This document shows positions 11,040 through 22,544 of a DNA stretch of 64,000 nucleotides, in pieces. A program made the position numbers and the translations under genes. Origin of the DNA: Nymphalis io (taxonomy: Eukaryota; Arthropoda; Insecta; Lepidoptera; Nymphalidae); NCBI RefSeq assembly GCF_905147045.1, contig NC_065898.1, positions 8,432,001 to 8,496,000 on the forward strand. The letters run 5' to 3'. The notes under the pieces were generated by a model. It was not told where the DNA came from, searched no databases, and saw only the letters and a list, made by a program, of their open reading frames with translations. How positions within the stretch are numbered: the stretch's first letter is position 1; every line of letters begins with the position of its first letter.

Positions 11040-11772
11040 CTATTTATAATTAATTTTAGAGTCCTCTTGGAGACTGTGATTGAACATTTGCAAAAGAACG
11101 CGATGTCTTTACAAACAGTAACATGAGAGCTCATAAAGAAGAGAAAGGAACTTTAAAACTAAGAAATTCGAATAAGTCAAATAACGAAATGGTATGGGTT
11201 TTGGCGCCTTAGTTTATTTTACATGGAATATATTTAATAATTAATATAAACATAATCATTTTAGGTTTTAATTGGAGACGGAAATGCATCAGTTCCAGCC
11301 AGACTTCTCGAGAACATGGACTAGACTTATACGAATGGCACTCGTAAACTTTTGACAGCTGCCTTTTCAAGAAAGTAGGTTTAAATGACATTCTTGGACA
11401 TGTTCACCACTTCATGTCGATATTCATATTAACATGGCACAATATTCTTTTCAGGGTATTGGCGGCTCATTTAGCATCTCTGTTAGCGAACAGGAAAGCC
11501 TTCACCGGCTTTTCCTGACAAACCTGCTAAAAAGAAACTAGACGCAGCTCTAGTAAATGATATTGTTTAAACTGTGGTAGAAAATTATTCTGTACCAGAG
11601 AATGTAGTAAGGTAAAGTTTAACTAACTTTCATTAATGTAAAGATATATTGATTTTATATCAGTTTGTATTCATTTTTCTTATTTCTTGTGTTTAGAACC
11701 AGCATAACCACGAAATGTGCTGACGAAAGCAAAATGTTTAGAACCCGTGAACAAAATAAGAAGAAGATTTAA
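11040..11772 (+). pseudogene. BEN-2 pseudogene, exons B, C and D (+)
   Basis: A BEN-domain gene related to BEN-1. Exon B is 11265-11374 (VLIGDGNASVPARLLENMD, then a TAG where BEN-1 has Trp). Exon C is 11455-11611, beginning VLA but with a short insertion that shifts frame; its later part reads KKKLDAALVNDIV, then TAA, then TVVENYSVPENVV. Exon D is 11697-11772, intact, reading TSITTKCADESKMFRTREQN and ending NKKKI-stop. Acceptors and donors are still AG/GT. The BEN signature is clear, but two nonsense codons and a frameshift make it a pseudogene. A further relic exon may start at about 11059 (reads like VLLETVIEHLQ). Confidence 0.75.
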
Positions 11773-12745
11773 TGAAAATATTATATTAAACATGTATTTT
11801 TTCAAAGAAAATATTAATACTAAATAATGAAATTTTTATAATAAGGGTTAACAAACATTTCAGAAAATGATTTTATTTAAATGTATTTGGACTTAATCGG
11901 TTATATTGCTTAGTACAACTTTAGTATAATACTTACTAGCTTAAAAAGATACAGGTAGAAACATTCGTTCTAGAAAAGAGCATCCAATAGGATAAGGAAA
12001 ATAAACAAAAGGTTTATTGAGGTTGCCTTGTTATACAAAGTAATGCTTAGCGGCCGAGTTTAGCCGAAAACATGTACCTTATATTTTATACTAGGAATGA
12101 AAAGCACGGTACTTTGAATAACTGCTGACAATTGCCATCGAAAGCTTATTTGAACTTCTAAACAATAACGAATCGATAAACAGTTTTACAGTTTCTTAGT
12201 GAGCTTTTACTTAGAAGTATTTATTTATTTTAAATTGCAGTTAATTAAGCGTTAAAATGACTACGTTTTCAGATATCGACGCTGCGTAAGCTTTACTGGA
12301 GTTGCACATAAACCCCCACCGGAGTCATCATGATAATACTTGTAAGTGATAGCTTCTAATTGTATATAGATAACGAATCTAAATAAGGATTTATTTTAAT
12401 TAATTACGTTTAAATTTTTACAGTCGAAACCAGATCTATTGGCGTCGAAACACAGGTAAAGATAAAACTAAAATGGTATGGTGGATAAACTTCTATTGAA
12501 CTGAGGACACCCAAGTACCCGACGGTTGTCCTCCAATAAATATCAAACAAAAGATTTCATTATGCGTGACCACAGTATGCAACCGATGCATTTCTCAAAT
12601 GTTTTAGATCTAATAATAACTGAAGTAAAATATTATTAGAGTATTATAACCACGATACTATTACTGGCTGTACTCTATTTATACCTAATATACCGCTTAA
12701 AATTTTTAAAATTATTTATTACAAGTTTTCGCCCGCGTATTCGGG
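11773..12745 (+). other. BEN upstream/intron-1 block, copy II, exon 1 with nonsense codon
   Basis: Directly follows the BEN-2 exon D and is homologous, though more diverged, to the exon-1 region of BEN-1. Exon 1 starts at ATG 12257 and reads MTTFSDIDAA, then TAA, then ALLELHINP. A 32-nt microexon is kept at 12424-12455 (VETRSIGVETQ). The stop codon kills this copy. At 12691-12762 the sequence is present in inverted orientation relative to all other copies. A LINE occupies the following DNA. Confidence 0.65.
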
Positions 12746-13075
12746 GAGATATATTCGGAATAAATATTTATTTATTTGTAATAGCATACTTACAACATAC
12801 ATATAAAGCATTAAAAATAATTATTTTATTAAACAGGAATAGTAAATCTAATATGCATGTCAATTACAATAGCACTTCCAGATTCCATCTAATCTAATTT
12901 AAATTAAAAGTAACAAAAAATCATCTGTAACTATTAAAAATGTCAAAATTAAATAATAAATAATGTCATTGTTATTATAAAGAATCAATCGTCGAAATTA
13001 TAATTAAAATTATTAAAAGTAATAATTAAAACGAATCATGCATTTTATAATAATTAAGTAACTTATTTCTGAAGA

Positions 13076-13819
13076 TTAAGGTAGAGTCATAAAAAATGTC
13101 AATCTCGGTATTGATCTAACGATATTATTATATTTTCTATACAACCGTACTAAGGGAGCTTGTTTACCAATATGAGACTTTACGCAAGGAGTATGAAATA
13201 TTTTGTGTGTGTGAGTACTTCTGTGTGACTTAGACGGAACTGATATCAGTATTCTCTCAATTAAGTCTGAGTTGGTTACCTTATAGTTAATAATACTGTG
13301 TAGGAATTTAAGTTCTAACATTTCGCGCCTACTCCGAAGAGAAATCGTATAAATTTTGCCAAACGTTCTTTGGCAAAATTTATACGAAAAATCCTTTTCA
13401 TGAAAAAGCAAGATGTTTCGTAATGGCTCGCTGAATACTCTCAATACGCTGAGATTGTATGCTATACAGTGGGTTCCATATAACACTAGCATACTCAAGA
13501 CTAAGCTACGCACCAATGAATTGTACAAGAGTAATTTAGTTTTCCTTGAAAAGCCTTGAGTGTTCCGCTTGATAAAACCAAGATTTTGAGCCGCTTTAAC
13601 AAATATGTTATCAACATGAGTTACAAAGGTTAGACGCCTGTCAATAGTGACTCCTAAGTCTTTAATTTGCGATAATTCTTGTAATATTTTATTTTCAATT
13701 GAGTAACTAGAAACAAGCGGTTTTTTCTTACAGGTAAATTTTATATGAAAACATTTGCCTACGTTAACAGTCATATTTTTGAGATGACAGCATGCAATAA
13801 TATTGTTGAGGTCGTACAA
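13076..13819 (-). pseudogene. LINE-B reverse transcriptase C-terminal part
   Basis: A 247-codon frame with KDLGVTIDRRLTFVTHVDNI, the region just after the catalytic box in jockey/CR1-like RTs, followed by the thumb/connection part (SLVRSLV, RRREMLELKFLHSII-like helices). It runs into a snap-back palindrome at its upstream end (13799-13837), which also ends the frame. Confidence 0.8.
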
Positions 13820-13999
13820 TACGACCTCAACAATATTTTACTGTTATTATTACTGTTTTGTATATTTTACTGTTTTGTATATTTTGAGATCGTCTGCAAA
13901 CACAAATGAACACATACAATACTTTATATTCTCAGTAATATCGTTTATAAAAACGAGAAACAAGAGGCGACCCAAATGTGAGCCATTAGAACCCCACTT

Positions 14000-14455
14000 T
14001 TAGCTAAATATATCTGAGATTCAAACCCAGTTACGGCAACTGTAAGAGATCTTTATGCCAAATATGACTGAAACCATCTAAGTAGAGTGGTTCCAAGGCC
14101 ATACTGATGTAATTTATTAAGAAGTATTTGATGGTTTACTTTGTCAAATGCGCTACTGAAATCAGCATGTATAGCATCTATCTGGTCCCCCCTGTCCATC
14201 GCTAATGCCAAGTCTGAAGTAAAATGTGTTAGATTAGTTTGAACTGTGCTGCGAGTGTGTGATGATGTTGTTAAAATGTTTATTAAGCAAGGGATACACT
14301 AGGCTCTCTAACAGCTTAGAAAGACAGGAAAGGATAGAGATTGGACGGTAGTTATTCGATCGGTCTCCATATTTGTGAACTGGTACTATTCGCGCTTTAT
14401 TCCATTCCTCGGGGAAAATACCGTCCTTTATAGAATTATTAAAAATTAACGTCAA
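14000..14455 (-). pseudogene. LINE-B reverse transcriptase fingers and palm
   Basis: 14234-14455 encodes ARIVPVHKYGDRSNNYRPIS, the RT N-terminal motif. 14000-14220 encodes, in another frame, ADFSSAFDKVNHQILL, motif A of the palm. The two frames are offset, so the enzyme is inactive. Confidence 0.75.
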
Positions 14456-14907
14456 TGGAAAAGCTAGAGCAGAGCCGCATCTTTTTATTCAAATAGGTGG
14501 AATTTCGTCTGGACCCGCTCCTTTTTCAGGATCTAATGATTTAATTTTTTTTAACACCTCTTCGTTAAATGTTATTTTAGTAAGTGTTGTAATGTGAGTT
14601 ATATGTGTGTGAAGTGTAATGTATATTATTTGGAGTTATCGTGTGTGTAGATTCATTAGGATAGACAGAAGAAAAGTGGCTAGCGAAAAGGTTGGCTATT
14701 TCTACGCCTGAACTAGCGCTAATGCCACCCAACGACATAGATGCAGGCAAAAAATTTACATTACGTTTGCTTTTAAAGTAATTCCAAAATAAAGTCTGAT
14801 TCTTTTGAATATTATATTCGACGTTTCTTTTGTAGTTATTATAACAACTATCAAATAAATCATGGCAGTGACTACGCAATATTTGAAATTCAAGTTTATC
14901 CCTAGGG

Positions 14908-15606
14908 TTACCATATTTTCTCCTTTTCCTTGAGTAACTTAGTAAGGTTGTGTTTGAACCATTTAGTATACTTAGAATTCCGTAATTTTCGCTTAGGTAC
15001 TAATCGCTCTATTATTTCATACAGAGTGCTGTAAAGTATCTCTATCATGGCATTAACATTATTACAATTGGAAAATTTGTAATACCAATCCATATCACTT
15101 AATTCGTTACCAATCTCTGCATAATCAGCCTTATAAAAATTGTATCGTATACAGACTTTGGGTCGGATGTATGATATATGAGGATACGAGAGACTTATTA
15201 ACAGATTAGGATGATACAGAATCAAATACGTACAATCATCACCTGCATTCCATTCAATAAGGCCCATATTAAAACCGCCTACTACTATTACATCATCAAT
15301 TTGATTAGTAACAACATATATATTTTCAAAAAAAAATTTAGTATTTTCTACTTTTACCGGAGGTGGTAGGTATACAACACAAACACCGCCTTTTTTAACA
15401 GAATAATCACTGGTTATGTCTAATTTAACCCACATCATTTCATTGTCGGTCTCCCAATGACATACTCGGCAAGAAGAAATATCTTTAGATATAGTAATTA
15501 ATACGCTTCCTCCGTCTTTTTTTGAGAGTTCTGAACAAAAACGATCCTTCCTGTACACTATATAGCGTGAATCAAACAGCTCATTACTAGAGATTGCGAA
15601 GTTCAA
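14908..15606 (-). pseudogene. LINE-B endonuclease
   Basis: A 232-codon frame with FDSRYIVYRKDR, DGGSVLITISK, MWVKLDI, VVYLPPP, VIVVGGFNMGLIEW and a C-terminal SDMDWY segment, in the order expected for an APE-like LINE endonuclease. The catalytic GDFN motif reads GGFN, so a catalytic Asp is replaced. It therefore looks inactive despite the open frame. Confidence 0.75.
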
Positions 15607-15719
15607 CCATATTTCAGTAAAAATTACAACTTTATAATTAGAATTTAGGAAATTTTTTAGGATATCGTACGTTTTTGTTGCCTCTTACGTTTTGATAGTA
15701 TATATCTAACATTTTGCTA

Positions 15720-16600
15720 ACCCATAATACTGGTAGAAATAATGATGTTAGCTTATAAGCTTCAGACAATCTTCATTCTTGATTTGTTTTGCCTGGCTCA
15801 ATTCATCCTTACGTACAAAACTTTTTCCATTTCTCACCCAAGTGAAGCGGTATTTCATTTCCTTGGCTCTAGTGTGTGTGGCTGCGTGAAGTGCTTTATT
15901 TTCTGGCGATAAATATTCCGAAACATATATATGTTTACATGTCCCTCATTCCGAGGTGATGTGATTTAGTTTTTCTTTAGATTTTTTTTATTAAATTGAG
16001 CAACAACCGCTAACATCGCGTCTCGATGTCTTGCACTTTGTAGCTAGACGATGACTGATCGCGGTTTCTCGTTTTCGGTGTTTCGGTTAAATTGCGCAAC
16101 TCTAGTAACATGTTTTATGTCGTCTTCCGTCAAAGGATTTACAATAACATTACTTATTGAACAATTACATTTGATAAATTTTCATTTCCATGCTCAGGAA
16201 TACCATTTATCTCAACATTGCACTCTCTCATATGCACTTCAACAATATTTAATCTAGAGGTAAGGTCTTTTACAGAGGATTAAAGATTATCATTTTCACG
16301 TTTTAGTTGGTCAACAATGTTTAATTTTTTCTCAAGTTTTGATTTCATTTGCTCATACTGCGCATTAATAAAGTTAAGTGATTCACAAAAACCTTTTATT
16401 TGATCATTAATAGTATTTAGCTGCGTGGTTACTAAATTATGTATTGTTAAAGCTAAATCTTGCTGTATAATGTTACGAAGTTTACTTTCTGTGAGGTCTA
16501 TATTATCGACTTTATATTGAGTATTGGTATATTGCGTTTGATTGATTGACTCAGCTTTTTACGTTTCGTAAAAAGCTTTCGTCCCTTTGTACTCAATTCT
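15720..16600 (-). pseudogene. LINE-B ORF1-like coiled-coil region, decayed
   Basis: Minus-strand reading of 16200-16500 gives helical, Gln/Glu/Lys/Leu-rich fragments typical of LINE ORF1 coiled coils, with frame changes. It lies directly upstream of the endonuclease. No single frame survives, so boundaries are approximate. Confidence 0.4.
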
Positions 16601-17382
16601 TTTGTATTAGTTAATGATCGGTAGATAGTGAAATGCTTATAGCAAAACACCCACCACACAAAAAAGTCACACTGTTTTGTTCAGATTAGATTGTATAGTA
16701 TGTTAACTTTACTAAAAACACAATTGTTTACTCTGTGAATATTGATTTAATTTATGTTATGATGTAATATTGATACAAATATATAATAATGATAATATTG
16801 GTTTCTTGGTCATGACATTTAAATTTGTACTTGATTAATTATTTTATCAAAAAAAAAAACTATTAGTATATTTTATACTTTATTTAAAAGTAATTACATA
16901 TTTTAATAGATTAACAAATGGTACAAATTAATAAAAGATCTTTGTCTCCTTAATCTCAAATATTCGGATTCGTCCGCTTCGCAGAAGATGGCGAGACGTT
17001 CTCTCGGTTTTGTTGTTCGTGCTTTTTTCTGTACCGTTGACGATTTCTATATAACTTTGCTTCGTCCGAACATTTTGTCGTAATAGAACTTCTGTAATTT
17101 TTTTAACACTAAGTCTCCGGACTACAAAAACATATTTTGTCATTTACTTAATTTTTTACTTTATGTTATCTGATTTTTTGTTAGATGGTATAATACAAAA
17201 AATATTCCATTTTCTTAATAAAATATCTAAAAAGTTAAAAGGTACAAAAGTTATGGAATTAAAATATGAATACCAACCTAACAATCCTTTTAGGAACATT
17301 GCACCTTTCAGCGACGGTGTTGACAATATCGTCTACTATTTACAATTAAATAATACAATTTTGCATTGAATGCAAGTATTAC

Positions 17383-17462
17383 CTCTTGGTCGTCAGTTTG
17401 AGTTATTATATTATTATTACTTAGTGCGCTCTGACTTGGCATGGCTAATGATTGATTTGCGG
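17383..17462 (-). other. Alternative exon A' of BEN-1 copy III
   Basis: It follows a duplicated copy of the intron end (polypyrimidine tract then CAG) and starts with the same CCGCAAATCA as exon A, but continues differently: ANQSLAMPSQSALS, then a run of Asn, then TQTDDQE, and a GTAATA donor. It is 80 nt (2 plus 26 codons) and ends in phase 0, like exon A. It therefore fits between exon 1 and exon B. It shares only the start and the TQTD motif with exon A. Whether it is spliced is unknown. Confidence 0.5.
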
Positions 17463-18577
17463 CTGAAAAATAAAAGAAAATCTTGTTATATATGACTTAA
17501 ATGGCTAAGAGTAAACCCATTACGACTGGCTATTGAATGTTCTATCATTCAGCATTGCATTGCTTCTTTCCTATTTTTGAAATTCTATTAACTGACAAAA
17601 GGGAATACGTTATATTCAGGGGAAGGTAACCCAAAGCTAATATACCACTTTTAATCGTAACTTATTGACATAATTGTAAATGTTCGTCTCGTCGCTAAAG
17701 TGTGGGAAGTCCAATCGATTTCTGCCATTAGTCTGGCAGGCACGGTGACATTGCCGTTTCCAATTGAAACCTACGAATTTAAAATACTTTAAAAATTATA
17801 TTGATTTCATTGTCAGTATAAGTAGGTAGTTGTTAATTTTTTTCATTATTTACTTATTTATGTTAGAATTTATATTAGTCAATACTGGCTTTTATTTATT
17901 GATAGATTATTTCCCTATAAATAGGTGATTAAGGTATTATATAGTCAGCACCTCATTACAGCGCCACATACAAAATAGACCATAGAATAAATATAATAGC
18001 TGTCTTTAAAATAATCGAGTATAATAATTTATTAAATATTTTGTATCGTAATTCATACTAAATAATAACTTTATAGTTTAATGTGTTTAAGCTTTTTAAC
18101 AATACGTCAAGCGTTCTTTAAAAATAATTGCAATTCGTTTTTATTTAATCGTTTTGAAATTAAATTAGGACCATAGAAATTCTACAATTCAGTTGATTAT
18201 GAGTCCTATGTAATATAAATACGTTTGTAGCCTTTGAGTTGTGAAAGCACATATTTAAAGATCCCGGATGGACCAATAATAATGTTGCTGGATTTTTTTT
18301 GAGAAATTGTCAGTAGCAGCTCGGACTTCCGAAGTTAGCAGTTTTAACACCCTTGCCTCGGAAAGCACGAAAGCCTTTAGATCTGCACCTGGTCTCTTTC
18401 AGTAAATTACTTTTACCCATTGGACGCCAGTGATAGAGAGATACGTTATATATTCTGTGCTAATATTAAAGTCTATTTGGATCATTAGGTCAAGTTTACG
18501 TCGAACTTTAGAGGTAATTAAATTTTATATACTTAACTACTTATGTATACACATGAATAATATATAAACATACAAAC

Positions 18578-18957
18578 CATATCAACATTGTTAACCGACA
18601 ATGGCAAACATGCGTTAGTAGTCTGCGCTGATACTCTACGTATTTTTAAGCCACCAGCCATCTCATCCATTTCGAGCTCAACACTTGACGTATTTTGAAG
18701 AACAATGGTCGGTTCTTCTACTGCTAAAATCTCTTCATTCTCATCTAGTCCTTGATCTTCAGATGTCCTATCCATTATTGATCGACTTTCATTTTTTTCG
18801 GAATTATATAATACGGCTAGGACCTGCTGGTACAAGTGTTTTAATGCCGTTTCCAGTTCTTCTAAATTGACAATTGAAGGATAATCGAGAACAGGATCGG
18901 TCTGCGTTCCTTGATCGAATGTCAGTTTAAGATTCTGAACGTTCCTCTGATTTGCGG
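18578..18957 (-). other. BEN-1 exon A, copy III (open)
   Basis: 380 nt, with CAG acceptor and GTTTGT donor, fully open in the BEN-1 frame. It encodes a stretch with DQGTQTDPVLDYPS, a leucine/glutamate helix (LEELETALKHLYQQ) and an acidic tail (ENEEILAVEEP). It differs from the intact gene's exon A at only a few residues, for example SEKNESRSIMD versus SEKNKSRSILD. Confidence 0.75.
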
Positions 18958-19289
18958 CTGAAAAATAAAAGAAAATCTTGTTATTTATGACTTAAATGGC
19001 TAAGAGTAAACCTATTATGACTGGCTTAATAGAACATTCAGCATTGCATTGCTTCTTTCCTATTTTTGATTTTCTATTGTCAAAAGGGAATACGTTATAT
19101 ACAGGAGAAGGTAACCCAAAGCTAATATACCACTTTTAATCGTAACCTATTGACATAATTGTAAATGTTTGAATCAGTACTGTAACTCGGCGGCCGACCA
19201 ATCATCGTCAGTTGGCTGGCTCGCCTAGCGTTGAAAGTTTTTTAATTTAATCGTATATTTCGAACGCTTAGTCTTTTACTATATCTATA

Positions 19290-19290
<1 letters not shown>

Positions 19291-19367
<77 letters not shown>
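19291..19367. repeat. (AT)n microsatellite in BEN-1 intron 1
   Basis: About 38 AT dinucleotides at the same intron position as the run at 55907-55970 in the inverted copy. Confidence 0.95.
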
Positions 19368-19370
<3 letters not shown>

Positions 19371-20419
19371 AAATGTAACTGATCACTGTCTGTACATGGA
19401 AGATATTTGAGTAAAACTATTATCGTGGGCCTTAAGGTTTACGCGTTCTTTCCCGATGAGCTCACTTTTTACACACAATCAATGCATGACAAAATAATAT
19501 TGTTTACGATTTCGCAGAAGATTATTATTTTTAAATATTTAAGCACATCTGTTATTTGTCGATACATTTGTATGTGGTATACATACTTAATAATTATACA
19601 ACTTTTTGAAGAACTCAAATACTAACTAGTACCTCGGTAGGTATATATTAAACATAGGTACTCCATTTATATATTTTATATACGAGGATATAGTAAAGAT
19701 TAAAAAACCGTATTGATTAATGTGAGATTGCTTCTGTCGAAAAATAAATGCTTCAAAAATGTATACTACGACGCGATCTTATATCGATATACGATCTTCT
19801 TACAATTTATTATATTCATAAAATATACGAGATTTTATAAGTCTTAATAACTATAAGGCTGGTCACAGTTAAAGAAATTTAGGCTTAGATATATAATGAC
19901 CGTTTTTACAGTTATATGATTCCCCTAAATTAAGCTAGGTGGCTCGCTTGAAAATTTTTAAATTATTTTTTACAAATTTTCGCCCGTGTATTCAAGGGAG
20001 GTATATAAGTTATAAATATAGTATAGTTCAGTCAGTAATAGTGTCGTTATAATATTCTAATAATATTTTACTTCAGTTATTATTTGATCTAAAACATTTG
20101 AGAAATGCATCGGTTGCGTACTGTCTCATGTGTAACAAAATCTTTTGTTTGATATTTATTGGGAGACAAATGTCGGGTACTTAGGTATCCTTAGTTCAAA
20201 AGAAACCATTTTAGTTTTATCGTTACCTGCGTTGCGACGCCAATAGATCTTGTTTCGACTGTAAAAATTTAAACGTTATAAATTAAAATTAATCCTTATT
20301 CAGATTTCTTATCTATCTATAATAATAAGCTATCACTTACAAGTATTTTCGTAATTACCTTGACGGGGGCTGTTGTGCAGCTCCAGCAGCGCTAGAGCGG
20401 CGTCAATATCGGCGAACAT

Positions 20420-22050
20420 CTTGTAAAGGGAAATGAATTGCAATTTAAAATAAATAAATATTTCTTAATAAATGCTCACTAAGAAACAGTAAAATTATCG
20501 ATTCGATTTTGTTTAGTAGTTACAGTTCAAATAAGAATCCGATAGCAATTGTCAGCAGTTATTCAAAGTACCGTGCTTTTAAATTGTCAATTCCAGGTAT
20601 AAAATATAAGGTACATGTTTTGGGCTCAACTCGGTCGCTAAGCATTACTTTGTATAACAAGGAAACCTCAATAAACCTATTGTTTATTTCCTTATCCTAT
20701 TGGATGCTCTTTTCTAGAACCAATGTTTTTACCTGTATCTTTTTAAACTAGTATTATACTAAAGTTGTACTAAGCAATATAACCGATTAAGTCCAAATAC
20801 AGTTAAATAAAATCATTTTCTGAAATGTTTGTTAACCCATATTATACAAATTTCATTATTTAGTAATTATATTTTGTCTGAAAAAATACATGTTTAATAT
20901 AATATTTTCATTAAATCTATTAACAATAAATTTTGAACGCAAACATTTATTAATTAAAGAACTAAATTTAAGCGGGTGGCCTAGCCTATAAGGTCATGAT
21001 TATTTTATGTTATGTGGGTAATTGGAATGTCGAAGAGACTTCACCTAGTTCCCATTAAATTTTAGTCTATTTTTTAAAACATTTGCAAAATAAAATTAAA
21101 AATAATGAGGTCTCGTTGCATACCACTTATTTATCCCTGGACATATTTCTATATTTAAAAATAGTGAATTAAATCTTTTCACGATCTAGTAAATCACTAA
21201 TAAACAATAAAAATTTAATATTTGTTCGTTTCATAATAAATACAAATTATATAAATGAATATTAAATCATCTCGCATGAGCATATATAGAACTTGCGGTG
21301 AGGCGAAAAGGTTTTCTACGGAAAGCACAACGGAACCTTAAAATCGAATCAATATAGATTTAGCATGTTTTTATAGAAAATTGGCAACAGTTTATTTTAA
21401 ATGAGTTTTGGATTTTTTTACAAATAATGTAAAATTTTCATTAGTATTCTCAAAAAATCCACTATGGCATTTTGATTAAGCAAAAACAGTTATTAATTTT
21501 AATGTATCCAAACATTTTAGATCTGATCTAAATATATTATCTTCTTTTGTGAAATAATTTTTTATAGAATTTCAGGTAAATTCCTATCTACTTTCATTGT
21601 CCAGTACCCTAAAAGGGAACATAAAAATTACGACTATAGTTACTTATTGTCTTTGAAACAATTAATGTTTAAGCGCTTTACTGCTGTATTATTTTAGACT
21701 TATCTTGTACATTTTCTGGGCAATTAGAAATCTTTAAAATCCTAATATTATGAATAAAATTTATTGAAGTTGTAAAATGTTACTATTTATAAAATATATT
21801 TTCTTCATCTTCAATCGCTTTTGTTATCTTAAGGAGATAATCTTCAAACAGGGTTAGGAGGCTTTAGACATTATTAGACAACATTAAGAATTTTGTTATT
21901 GAATAAAGACTTATTTCTTACCAATCGAATTATTTCTTTATAAAATGGAACCTTACACATATTTTTCTGTCTCTCGATCTAGACTTTACATATAAGTTTT
22001 TTTTTTAAATTATAACACTAAGATATTTATTAAAATACTGACACGCACTA
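20420..22050 (-). other. BEN-1 upstream region, copy III
   Basis: Reverse complement of the DNA upstream of the intact gene (about 53.0-54.87 kb). No open frame with a recognisable product. At about 22050 it abuts DNA of the exon A-exon B intron in the opposite orientation; the same junction is found, inverted, near 52945. Confidence 0.6.
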
Positions 22051-22544
22051 AGCTCTTCGATCTTACTTCGAAAACTCTAAAGTTTGACGTAAACTTGACC
22101 TAATGATCCAAATAGACTAATATTAATTACGATACAAAATATTTAATAAATTATTATACTCGATTATTTATAGACAGCGATTTTATTTATTCTATGGTCT
22201 ATATTGTGTGTGACTCTGTTATGTGGTGCTAACAATATAATACCTTAATCACCTACTTATATGGAAAAAATCAATCAATAAATAAGGCTTTTATTGCCTT
22301 ATATAAATTCTAACATAAATAACGAAAAAAATTAACAACTACCTACTTATACTGACAATGAAATCACCGTGCCTGCCAGACTAATGGCAGAAAACGATTC
22401 GACTTCCCACACTTCAGCGACGAGACAATTGTTGCAAGCCGTCTTTCCTAGAAGGTAACTACTAATTCCCGTTAACATTTAAATAGAAATTAATCAAGTG
22501 CATTCCTTCTTACATTGTCCTTGTATTATGCTTTGTTTTAAATT

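Larger units (their letters stand above)
12745..16660 (-). mobile_element. Jockey/CR1-like LINE (LINE-B), nearly full length but broken
   Basis: Minus-strand order: ORF1-like coiled-coil region (about 16600-15720), endonuclease (15606-14908), linker (14879-14577), RT fingers and palm (about 14455-14000), RT C-terminal part (13819-13076), then a 3' untranslated region ending in ATTT repeats near 12765. Frameshifts and stops separate the parts. It belongs to the same type as LINE-A. Two perfect short inverted repeats (13345-13387 and 13799-13837) look like local snap-back mutations. Confidence 0.8.
16956..20419 (-). pseudogene. BEN-1 copy III, rearranged
   Basis: A minus-strand copy of the BEN gene. 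Exon 1 is 20419-20359 (MFADIDAALALLELHNSPRQ, phase 1). A 32-nt microexon lies at 20258-20227. Exon A at 18957-18578 is 380 nt, the same as in the intact gene. Exon B at 17770 is cut off at about 17683, where a second copy of the intron-1 end (17682-17463) is joined, followed by an alternative exon at 17462-17383. Exon C survives only as 17338-17278. Exon D at 17091-16956 is open and ends SAKRTNPNI-stop. The BEN domain cannot be assembled because the end of exon B and the start of exon C are gone. A transcript using exon 1 and exon A remains possible. Confidence 0.8.

Noticed and set aside
19291..19367. Long TA runs as a replication origin or regulatory element
   Set aside because: Ordinary microsatellites that vary in length between copies.
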